The notes under the pieces: generated by a model
The model's database searches: none
The model's input: the letters and a program-made list of their open reading frames with translations, nothing else
What the model was told of the DNA's origin: nothing
Shown here: positions 38,050 through 49,236 of the stretch, piece after piece
Position numbering within the stretch: position 1 is the first letter of the stretch
Layout of the letters: each line of letters starts with the position of its first letter
Origin: Setophaga petechia
Lineage: Eukaryota; Chordata; Aves; Passeriformes; Parulidae
Assembly: GCA_024362935.1 (NCBI GenBank)
Contig: JANCRA010000001.1
Span: 51,619,501-51,683,500 of the forward strand
Length of the DNA stretch: 64,000 nt
Direction of reading: 5' to 3'
Made by a program: the position numbers and the translations under genes

Positions 38050-40945
38050 CACATCACAAAAATGAAGAGAGGAAGTTTATCCCAATCCAAATCACTCAGC
38101 AGTTCAGAAAAACCAAGTGTGTGTGAGAAAAGAAAAATACTTGCAAGAGTGGCGGTTCATTTTGGTGGTTTATTTCTTTGGGTTTTTTAATCACCAACAA
38201 TAGTCCCAAATCCCAAAACCCCTGCTGTTGGTGTCAGTATTTGCTGGTGGTTCTCTCTGACCACAACCTGACCCAAGCCAACCAGTATTTTTCCTGGATG
38301 CCAAGATGCAGCAATTTTCACATTGCTGATGCTATATTCCCTTTGTTGGCTCCAAGACTGCTAAAGACCCCTCCAGAGCTAGGCAGTTATCATCTAAAAA
38401 TAATCATTCCCAGCATGCATCCTTGAATTGAGCCATGTTACAGCACATGGCAGAGAAGGGAGATGCCATCTGTGAACCCAAGCCAGTTCATGCCAGCTGA
38501 ACCTCCAACTCCCTGTCCCAAAACATGACACCCTGTACTGCAGGGGTTCCTTTGCAGCACTCATTATATACAGTATTTTAAAACAGAAGAGAAAAGCTTA
38601 TAGCCTAGACGATAGCATATAACAAATTAGTTGTGCTTTTCATCTTCTTGTTATATCTTTGCTAATTCAGGAATCTTTGCTCCTGGCACTGCTGTGCACA
38701 GATTTAAAACGTTCAAACACATGCACATGCCATCTCTCCTCATCTTGTTTGAACCTAAACTCCAGCTTGCCTTCCCATACCTATTAGTCTAAGAAATACA
38801 GTCAGCAGGGAGGCACCTCCATGCTCTCCTCACAGGAATAAAGAAGTTTGAACAGTTCCTGGGTATGCATGGGTGACCAAAAAGTGCAAATCGTGCTGTC
38901 ACTTCTTGCTCAAGTTAGGTTCCATAGAAATTACTTGAATGAAGATGCCAGCCTGCTTGGCAAGGATAATAAAATTGATGAATAATGATACATCTTGTGT
39001 GATAGCAATTTCATTCACAGAACAGATTTGACAGTACAGTGAGGTTATTATGCATTATTTTTAGTACTAGAAATCAATAGCACTATTGTCCTTTTCAGTT
39101 CAATTTGATTTAGATGAAGCTCAGTGTGCAGAGAATAATGAGGAACACTGCCTCACATTAAATGGAAACAGAAATCATGTTCTTAGCAGGGTGTGTTTTA
39201 TGATAAGGTGATTGTTCTGTGAACAGTTTCTTATTTCAATATTTTGGATGTTTAAATAGTGTGTGCTCAAGACAGATGGAAATCTTCTAGGAAATATATT
39301 TCCCCTGCACAAAGATGACAAATTCTTCTGTGAGGAGAGCTACTGTCAATATGGTTCTCAAAGGCTTCCTGTGGAGAAGATGGACGCTGAACTCATGAGG
39401 GAGGAAGACTCCACTGGAGAATAACTGAGTGATGTGGGCATCTCTCCTAGCTTGAGTCTCAGTTCCTTGTTCTAGCAATGGCTTGGGGAACCTGGGGCTT
39501 CCATCATGGAAATGGGTATTCCATTCTGTCCTAGAGCCTCATTCTCAGTGAACAACTTTGCAAATCTGTCACTTTATCTTACTGAAGAATGGATTTTTTC
39601 ATATTATCTCTTAAATGTCAAACATTTTTGCAAGGCAGAAAAACTGCTTTCTCCTAATCAAGGGAAGGAGCAGGACAAATTTTCCTTAGAGAGCTCTGTC
39701 AGAGGACTTCAGTTTTCATCTGTTGATGCAAGCAGTTAAAAAGGTCACAGTTCCTCCCTGCCCAAAAAAAAATGCAAGTTGTCTCCTTTTCTCTCGTGAA
39801 CAAAATAGATTCAGCGTCTTTGTACTGTAATGCTGGGTGACAAATTGCCCAATCATGCCCAGATTTTCCCAAGTGCTTGAAGATTTACTTGCTTTGGTCC
39901 TGTCATCTTTTGAAACTGCACCTGTGCTGTACAAAATTCTGCTCTGCATGAGAAATAGATGAATGAGAGGCCTCCTGGTGATGATTACACTGACATGGCT
40001 CCTATTCCATTAGGTGTATTTGTTAAATTAATTAAATGACAATAATAGCCCCACACCCCGCTGTGCATTCCTTTAGAGTTGATTTCCTGAAATGATCTCT
40101 TAGGTAGCTTCTCTACCCAAGTTTCTAAAGATCCAAGGGAGCTTGCTGACATCTGAGGACGTGTGGAAGAGTGGCAGGACATGCAATGCTTCCATCAGAA
40201 GCTAGCTGAATGTGACATACCATGCCACATAAACAGGGTCACCCAACAATATGCATCGACCTGCTCTGTCCATGCAGCCCAGTCAAGCGGCAAAGGATGG
40301 TTCTAGTCTATAAGTTCTGCCAAAGACACCATGAGATGAGGAGGTTTCCACAGACATTGAAAAAGCTGCAAAAGGAATATAATTTGTGGCTAAAGTTAAA
40401 ACTAGGCAGGCACCTTGCATTCGGGGCTCACCTGGAAGTGATTCAGCATGAGCTGCAGCACTCATTTCTCATGTTAAGCAAGCAGACCCCTTGTGCCAGT
40501 AGATGGCAGTTAATGACCTTCACACACTTACCAGGAAATTCTGCAGTATTCTGCACAATTTCTGCAGTAAACACAGAGCCTGCAGCTCTTTCTGTCTGCT
40601 CTGGGGAAGAGGCAGCATTTTGTTGACAGGAGACACTCAGCTCCATCCACAGACCCTTTGCTTCATACATGAGTGAAGTTCAGTTCCTCTCTGCACTGTC
40701 CTAACCTGTGCTGGTTGGTGCTCATCCCACCCACCTGCAGCCCATTCCTAGGCACAGACAGGAGGAGAATTCCCTGCTAACCAGCCAATCCCTCCTCACA
40801 TATCCATCTGCAGCACACAACTGATGCAGAACCATTTTCTCTTGAAGACAAACAGAAAGGTGGGTAGGTTGGACCTGAAGAAGAAGTTGTACTATTACTC
40901 TTCAAAGGAGAAGGTGGCAACTTGCAGAATAACTCTCTTTTAGAC

Positions 40946-40992
40946 AAAAAAAAAAAAAAAAAAAACCACCAAAAAAAACCAAACTCAAAACA
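40946..40992. repeat. poly-A run passing into an A+C tract
   Basis: Twenty A in a row (40946-40965) are followed by ACC/AAC-type sequence to about 40992. It could be the remains of a retroposon tail, but the upstream 200 bases match no element that I recognise. Confidence 0.85.
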
Positions 40993-42876
40993 CATCTGAA
41001 GAAGATCTTTCTTCTAAGAGCAAAGCAAGGTGCTTTAAGTTTTGAGTTACATGTGGCCACCACTCAACACCAGCACGCCCTGAAACCTCCATCTCTCTTT
41101 TGCAAGAACCCAGGCCCCACACACCAGCAGGGCAACATCTTGGCAGGGCTCTTTCTTACTGGAATCTACAATATACAACAAGATTTCAGTTCTGTCACAC
41201 AGATTCAGAACAGCCTATCCTTTTGAAAACATGACAGGAAGCCAGAGTCCTTCACTAAAAAAAAAAAAAAAGGTTTGCCACAGACATTTTCTTCAATGAA
41301 ATTGTCAGTTCTACCAAGGCTTTTCTCAGACACTCAGCACACTGTTGAAGGACAACTTCATGGCAATTTTAATTCACAGGGGTATTGTACCTGCAACATT
41401 ATTATATTCTTGCTGACATCATCTTAATTAAGACCACTTTTTCCCTCCTAAGAGGCAGCCTTGACTGTGGGCACCAGTGGGTGCCTTCAAACAGAAGGCA
41501 TTTCCTCTGAAAGCAGCATTCCTGTGTCACAGAACAGCAGACATCTCACTTGTTTGCTTATAACACCTTTCTCCTTTGGATTAAAAAGTAGCAAAGGATC
41601 CTCCTTCACTTTGATCCCATTTTGCCATAGTATCATGCTTTACTTTTGTGTTAAGTATGTAGGACAGGAAAAAAAGTTAAACAAGGAAGAATGAAAGGAG
41701 GTTCTTGAAAAATAGGACACTGTGAGTGCCTCCACTGGAGTGAATATAAACTAGACACCCGGAGGCAAGAGGGGGTGACAGTTTCCACATGCTCATGCTT
41801 TCTTTTTGGTTATCCCAATAAATAGCCTCACTTTGATGTCCTTCCCAAGCTGAGGTGCCCAATAGCAGACTGCAAGCCGCATCCCATCAATTTTGACAGT
41901 TAAATTCTCCTTTAAGGAACATTCACAGAACTCAACTCAGGGCACGCAGAGCTGAAATTCCAGATCTGTCATAAAAGGATGAGACATTATATTGATTTCT
42001 CAGTTTGGAAAAAGTCAGGTCCCAACCAGAAAGCTGATTTTTCTCCATCAGAGATTGAAAACACTTGCTTCTGGTAGCTGTAAAGCTTTCAAGTAATGAG
42101 GCTTCAGGCTGCATTACCAATCAAAATCCATTAAATGGTATACTTAATATAGCATAAAAATATATAGGCATTCAAATGAAGTTTAACAAAAATCTAACCC
42201 ATTTAGAGTAACTGAAATTCTGCTAAAGTTTTAATAAAGCTTGAATTTATTCAACCCAAGTCAGTGAAAAGCTACAAACAATGTTGTATAGAGCAGGAAT
42301 GAAGAATTTTTTCCATTAGACAGCAGGTGCCTATTCGAATTTTCCACTGCTGTGAATATATGATTTATGGTTGGAGTGACAGATTCAAAATCTGGCCTGG
42401 AGAGTGACTGCTGTACATGAATTCCACTTTGGGGAAGTAACTTCAAATTCTAAGTACTGGCAAAGGCTCTCCCCCTCCTTCAGTCTGCCTTCTGTGCATG
42501 TGTAAAATGCCCTCTAATGAGCACAGATTAGATCACAAGCTGAGCATGTCAACAGCAAAATTGTTGTGAAAAGGCAAATGTCTAAGACAGAAAAAGGAGG
42601 CAAGTCTCTGTGGTGCAAAACCTTATCCTTCTTCCCTGCTCTGCACTAGTTTTAGCACTGTGTCTGCTTTTAGGAGCCATAATGCAAAAAAGCTCACCAC
42701 CAATATCAAGCAATCCAAAATAAGTTATTTAAAAAGAGTTAGAAAACTTGCATAGAAATATGCATCTCTGCAGATATTTAAGTAAGAAGCTATTTTTTTC
42801 ATATGCATTTTTCCACAAACATAAGCATAAAAAATGATAAGCCAAAAATTTGGACATTTTATACAAACATGTGTAT

Positions 42877-42906
42877 AAAAAAAAATAAATTAAAAAAAAA
42901 TAAATT
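42877..42906. repeat. perfect 15-bp A-rich tandem repeat
   Basis: Two identical units of nine A plus TAAATT lie head to tail (42877-42891 and 42892-42906). Confidence 0.95.
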
Positions 42907-43895
42907 AAACCTCTGCAGGTATCCATAAGAACACAAGTACTTGACCATACAGAAAAAGACAAATATTAATGGAACATCACTATGAAACACTGCAGTTGAC
43001 AATGAGGCTGTTAAAAAAACAAAGAGCTGGCAAATACAAGGAGAACTGCTTCTGGTGCCCAAATAAGAACTTTGGATTCCAGTGCCCATTTCTCTGGATA
43101 AGTTACTTCTTTCTCCGGTGTAACTTTGTGGCTTTGCCTTTGAGGTACATGAGGGCAGGGGCTTTGTAAACACAAGAGAGCACAAACCCCAGGTGTTTTT
43201 GCAATTGCTTCTGCAGCTGTGCAAGCTGCACAGAAGTGGTTGATCAAACCTCAAATTCTGGAGCAATTTCAGCCTTATTTTCTCTAAGAGTTGCTTTTCA
43301 CCTCTTACTTGCTATTGATTTTGAGTGACCTCAGTGTCCATTTCTGAAAGAGCAATGATGCCTCTCATCCCACACCCATTTGACATGGCTGATACCAGCA
43401 GGCTTTATACAACTGTAAAGGAGATACATTGGTGGGAGCTTTTATTTGTGGATTTGTGCAGTCAACCAAGTGGCTTTTCATGGCTTCATAATGCCTCTCT
43501 CAAAAATTATTTGGGACTGTTTGGCTGTAAGAACACACATGTTAAACAGCAGAGCAATTTGTATAGACCTCTGGGCAGTGTCAGAGTGATTTAACAGTGC
43601 CTGGGTGCAGCGCACAGCTGCTACTGAGAAAATGGACCATGATGGTGAATCTGGCTGCACTCTGGTTTTGGGAACCCCTTAGCCACCCCTAAGGTATAAC
43701 TGGGATAAAGATACCTCTTTCCTCTCGGCAGCATTGTCTTTGGCCAAGCAGTATCCCCTTTCCCTGCCTTCCCTCCATTTTCCAAGCAGCACCGAGCTGA
43801 GAGGGGCTGTTCTGCCACCTACAGCTGGCACACCCACCCTGCTGAGGCAGCAACCGGGCAGCTCTAGCCAAGCTAGAAAGAAGGAATCTGGGGCT

Positions 43896-44020
43896 TGTGG
43901 TGGTTTAACACAACAAAGTACCTTTGCTCACTCTCCCCTCACACACACCAGAGGAGAGGAGAATCAGAAGGAAAAGGTAAATCTTTTTTAAACCAAAAAA
44001 AGTGAGAAGAAAACCTTCAC
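43896..44020 (+). mobile_element. possible fragment of an avian ERVL-type LTR (5' part)
   Basis: The stretch opens with TGGTGGTTTAACA and continues with GCTCACTCTCCCC, then GGAGAGGAGAATCAGAAGG, an AAAGGTAAA stretch and AAGTGAGAAGAAAAC. The same blocks, in the same order, start the abundant avian LTR family whose 5' end reads TGGTTTAACCCCAGC. The match fades after about 44020. No second LTR, primer-binding site or gag/pol frame was seen nearby, so this would be a truncated solitary LTR remnant. Family assignment is from memory of the consensus and is therefore tentative. A chance resemblance of a purine-rich stretch is the alternative. Confidence 0.45.
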
Positions 44021-44241
44021 CAGGACTCCAGGCAATGTCTCCATAAGTTCTCCCCTGACACCCTGCCCACAATGGAAGCAGTATATAGGAGGGACAGCCC
44101 CTTTAAGTAGTTTGTAGGAGCACAATGAACTAGGGTTTGGTTTATGGACCCTTTTGAATTATTCACTGAAATGTTTCTATTCCCTGCCTCCACTGGCTGT
44201 AGGACACCAGTCTTAAAACCATACAAATTACCCAACATTGA

Positions 44242-44273
44242 CAGTTCTGAAAATTTTCAGTTCTGAAAATTTT
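44242..44273. repeat. perfect 16-bp tandem repeat
   Basis: CAGTTCTGAAAATTTT occurs twice with no gap or mismatch. It starts about 220 bp after the apparent end of the LTR-like fragment. Confidence 0.97.
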
Positions 44274-46279
44274 TCTGCTAAACTTTTCTAATGAATGGCT
44301 TATTTCCCTTGTCCCACTGCAGAGTTTCTGGTACAGACACACTTTTTCTTTTAGTAGGTCAGGCCAAAAGGCTTGGATAGTAAGTTTGTCTCAGAAACCA
44401 CTGACTTGCAATCTTCTTTGCTGAAGGTTATTTGTACCTACTGAATGCAACATCCATGCTGCAAAATTTGACAGATGAAACCTGTTATGTTGACTTTTTA
44501 AAATTAGTTTTCTAGAAGAGGTTGAGCAAGCAAAGAGGCACTTAAATTAGCACTTCACTGAGCTAATATACTACAATTTTACTGAGGTAATTAAAGACAG
44601 AACAATCGGACAATCACATTAAGGTCATGAGTAAAATCAAATCAATACATCAAGAAGTTCAAGTGATGAAATTATCAACAGATCAGGATGTAAAATCTAA
44701 CAACACATACTGGCAGTAAGTGCTAACATTTTTGTTCAAACCTTCCTTTGGAAGAAAACAAAAAAAAGTTTCTTCCTAGTTTGAAGCCTAAACCCCACTT
44801 TCAGCATGAAGTTCACTGACCTGATTGAGGAAAAGCACAGATGGATGGATGCTAATGTCCTACAACATGACTTCAGTATCAGTTCTGGTCTAATGTTCTT
44901 GCAAGCAGCTTTAAGCAAGCACCATGTTTTAGACAATTTTCTGCCTCCTCTCATCCCCTGACCTGATTCCAGGAAGTGTTTTAGAGTGCTGTATCCTTGT
45001 GTATGGACTCTTTTATAATTCTAGCAAAGCCATGAGTTCCACTAAACTCATCTAGATAATTGCAAAGAACATCACTGATAAAAGAATGACCATACTCTGA
45101 CATCTACCACGTTTATCTCAAAACAATTTCTCTCTATCTTAACAACTGATTTCTCATCCTTTGCTGTGGCCTGCCAGACATATGTCCATGACTAAACTAT
45201 GCTTTGGATAATATCTGGGAGGAGTTCTCTTAAATACACCCCTCTGTGCTGGGAAGTTCTGTAACCAACCTACCCAATCTCTTCTCTCTTCTTCCCTAAG
45301 AGATCAAGATAATTTTAGGGATACAGGGTATATTCATTTTATCATCTTCTGATGCACAGGATAGACTGTCCATTCTTTCCAATAAAATGAAGGATAATTA
45401 TTTTCTTATTCAATACCATAACAAAGAATTTTAAGCCACACACAGTGCAGTTTCCAAGCAAAGGGTATGGTAGCTGATGAGTTACCACAGAAGTAAAAGT
45501 AAAACCTTGCTAGCAATGAAAGCTTTGATTTATCAATTTTACTCCTCACTTGCCTGTGCCTCACTGATATGATTTTCATAACCTTGCTTCCTTTCTCAGA
45601 AGTAACAAAAAGCCTTGCAACCACCCCCTGCAGTACTGATGCCCCGCACCACTGCAGGCATCAAGGTACTCATGGCCTTGCACAAACTTGAGCTGCCAGG
45701 TCAAGACACCCGATAAACCTCTCTGAAAATGAAGGGGATGGACTTCTGCAGATATTTTCTTGTGAGAAGGAAGAAAGAGGAACCATAGAAGAGCATGTTG
45801 ATGAAGGGGTGTTTGTCTGCCTCACTCGTTCTGGTCCTCTTCTTATAAGCCATGATTAATAAATAAGGTACAAAGCTGTTTGAAAGTAGTTCACAGAAGA
45901 AACAATAGATTAGCTAAGACCAGTGTGCCCACAAGTCCAACATCTTGTGTCTGATAATGACCAGTCACAAGATACTCGGAGAAAAGTGAAGAAATACTGT
46001 TGGAGACAAGTTTGGTTAAATGTATATTCTATAAAAACCCTCCTTTTTATCCCAAGTTATTTTTTAACCTTGAAGTGCAAGGTCAAGTAAGTCTTCCATG
46101 ATTAATTCTGCACTGCTCATAAACTTTTCATTTTTAGGACTCAGAAAATCTTCTCCTTTCCCAGCACTCTTTTTAAGTCTACAACAGCTTAGTCTGATCT
46201 TAGTCTTCTGCAGATCAGAATGTACTCCTTATTCTTAAACCAGCTCACCCATTATTTTTGGTAAACCCCTGCATTCACA

Positions 46280-46620
46280 GTGGAAGCCACTATCTCAGAA
46301 TACTTATATTGTTAAGTCACTTTCTGAGTGGTGTGCTGTTTCCTGAATGCATTAGCACACAGAGAACTGGTAGTTGACTTATATTGTCTGTCATGCAGAC
46401 ATTGCTGCCTGCTACAAATATGCTACAAATTATGAACATGCCTGACTTCTCGATAAAAAATGAGGAATTAATCCGATGAATGCCAAGTTTGGTTCATGTC
46501 ACGATGCTCTTGGTGTTATGATCCATCATATGAAAGATTAAACAGAGGTATGCTATGAATCAGATTCATTTCAGTCAGGGATCATGATGCAAATCTTTTC
46601 ACTGAGTAACTGTCTCCTGT
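46280..46620. promoter_or_regulatory. candidate conserved non-coding element (enhancer-like)
   Basis: Unique AT-rich sequence with three CpG close together (TCTCGATA, ATCCGATG, TCACGATG) and an OTX/PITX-type core, TAATCC (46469-46474). Motifs of the ATGCAAAT type are near 46587-46594 (octamer-like). An 11-bp direct repeat, TGCTACAAATA followed by TGCTACAAATT, lies at 46410-46431. Conservation is not measured here. Confidence 0.28.
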
Positions 46621-49072
46621 CTGCACTACAGTGGCTTTCAGTGCTTGGATCTACTTGCTCTGGTCATGTTTGCATGTCCTGTTTTTGATCACATCACAAC
46701 CAGCTGTGTAGCTACCAGACAAAGCAAATGCTATACACCTCCCATTGACTACAGAAATAACTGTTCCTTTCAGCAAATCAAACACAGGGGCAACAGATAT
46801 TAACCCTGCAAGTATCCAGCAGAAATATTTTTTAATTTAAGGTGGGACAGGATCATAAATAATTCACAAGGAGTTATGACTTTATATTATCTGAGTAATA
46901 TATCTGGGGGAAAGGACTAGAATCAGTGGTGTGGGTTATTCCCCTCTGAGATCTGCAATAAATTTCTTACATTATAATCTGTTGTGAAAAATATTCTGGT
47001 TGTCACGCTCCATACACTGGAGGCATTCTAAGTGGCCTGCCACTGACTCCCCATTGGATGATAACACTGTCCAAATTTCTCATCATTTCACACTTTCACT
47101 CCATAGCTGTGTGCTTGTTACAGCCTGCTGCTATAAAAGTGATTTTTAATGGAAAAGATCTGACAGAAACTTTATGCTTTCTTGACAAAATTTTTATTGG
47201 GCTGAATACTGGAATATTACTGACGTAGTTTTGGACAGGCAGCTATGAACTGGGGAATTGCTCTGGGAAGAAGGTGTGGAGAAAGCTTTTATTACTATCC
47301 TTATATCCTTGAAATGAAATGTCCTCAGAGCAGAGGAAGGAACTTGAATACTGCTATCAGAGAAAGCTATGATCCCCTGGGGCTTATCACCACTTGCATT
47401 ATCAGGAGGAAGAGAAGTCACATATTTTTTCTCCTGAAGTTTAACACCCCCCCCAAAATCTCATGACCCTTTGTCACCATAATACATAAATGCCTCCCAG
47501 TCTTGTAGTCACCTCAGCTGACACTTTCAAAGTGGGAATTGGGCAGAGACTAAAGAGTCCTGAACACACAGGCACATTCCTGGCTCTCTCCCTAGTGAAA
47601 GTGGGATTCAGCTCCTGTTGTACCTCCTTGCCCTCAGCCACCTGGGGTTCCAGTGCAGGGCTAAATCGCATGCTGAAACTATGCAAACCAAAGTAAAGCG
47701 TGAGGCCAGGCAGCAAAAACTCCAAATTACTGACAACCAAAATCCCCTTCACATCTTTGTCCTCTCTCCCCACAGCTCCATACACTTCCACAGTTCTTTG
47801 TTCTGACACAATTGTTTCAGAAAATCAAAGACTAGAAAAGACCAAAAAGGGGGAAAAAAACCCAGAAGCAGTAGGGTTGTGGCAGTCATTGGTTAACTTG
47901 CTCAGCTACAATGAAATGCTGTAAACAGCAGCACCTCAAAGCAAGTAAGTTTAATTGCAGTCAAACTAAGTAACAAACCTCAAGTAGCAAGCCTCAGAGA
48001 GTTAAACCCATTCCTAATCATAGTCTGATCTTCAGAAGTTTTGACTAACTCCTGCTGACTTCTGAGAAGTAGGACATTAATTTAGTTTCACCGGGAAAAT
48101 TTTAATGTTGGAGTCTAACATTCAGATGCAGCCCTGGATTTGTGGAAGTATTTAAGGGCTTAAAGATGCAGATACAGAGAGCAGCAGAATTTTGAAAAAT
48201 GCCTAAGTACCACATATTATGAAAATCCTCTGAAAATCACACTAGCTAGATATCTCCATCTTGAAACTGCTAATGCCGAAATGACCAAAGCTCACTGTCC
48301 CTCAACACTCTCTTACAAATACTGCTGAAAATCTGGCCTTAAGTAGCCCAGGGCTTTTTAAAAGACTTAGAGAGTTTGATTCAGACGCTGAGAAGGATTT
48401 ACATGGCCATAGGACATGTAGGTCCTTTGCTGCCTAAATCTGGCCCTTGGTGTACATATTGCTCTTTCCCTGTATTTTTTAATAAAGTTGTGCTTCTCTG
48501 TAGCTACAAGTGGGATGAAAATGCCAATGCCAGTTTTGCTGGCATCTGTAAGCTGAAAAAAATAAGAAAGATAAACACTTAAAAGAGCTTTTTGATAAAG
48601 CTAGATCAACAGTAATTGAAATTATGTGCTTTCTCAAAAGTACTGCATAAAGCAGCAGACTTTATAAAGGCCTCTCACTGTTCACTAAGTATATGTTGAC
48701 CTAGTAGAAATCAGTATCTATTGAAATAAAGATTAATAAAAATTTATAAGCAGAATTTACAACAGTAAGCTATCCCCGAGGGGCTACCCACTTATATGAA
48801 AAGTATCTTTCACCAGTAGAAATATTTCAGAAATCTCAGCTAAGAAATGAAGAACATGCAAGTCTATCCCTTAATTCAGAATATGACTTTTTGGTCTAAA
48901 GACTTCTAATATATCTCCTGAGACTGGCAAAGGACTCACTCTCCTTGCAACAGCATTGGTTCAGCTTTGCAGGGTAAGGATGACCCATGGCCATTTGATT
49001 CCCTCCATGCAGCTCAAATTGCAAGAGGACAGTACAAATTTACTTGAGGAATCTTAACACAGCTTCCAAAAG

Positions 49073-49236
49073 AACAAACCAAAAAAAGCCAGAACAAAAC
49101 ACAAACAAAACAAACCACAAATAAAAACAAACAAAACCCCCCCACCAAACCAAAAAAAAACCCCAAAAAACAAAAAACCAAACCCCAAAGCGCCAAACAA
49201 AACAAAAGAAAAAAACCCAAAACAACCCAAACACCC
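49073..49236. repeat. longest A+C-only tract (about 160 bp)
   Basis: Almost only A and C on the + strand for about 160 bases, with C runs of 7 (49137-49143), 4, 4, 3, 3 and 3. The complementary strand is G+T, with blocks like GGGGTTTTT, so it is G-quadruplex prone and superficially like ciliate telomere repeats. There is no regular unit. Minus-strand frames rich in F, W, G and V across it are compositional and not proteins. Confidence 0.9.

Larger units (their letters stand above)
24306..43895. other. non-coding unique sequence, no confirmed gene
   Basis: From the CR1 fragment to the LTR-like trace the sequence is unique apart from the A+C tracts and small repeats listed. The longest frame is on the minus strand at 30057-30518 (153 codons). 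It is discussed as a finding because part of it vaguely resembles a serine-protease domain. A + strand frame at 40222-40626 (134 codons) has no recognisable domain. Stretches at 36750-36990 and 38930-39200 have an enhancer-like texture. Confidence 0.65.

Noticed and set aside
40222..40626. 134-codon + strand open frame
   Set aside because: No recognisable domain, no splice or promoter context, and overlapping open frames on the other strand; consistent with chance.
44070..44110. TATA-like GTATATAGG as an LTR promoter
   Set aside because: It lies beyond the part that resembles the LTR, and nothing else supports a start site.
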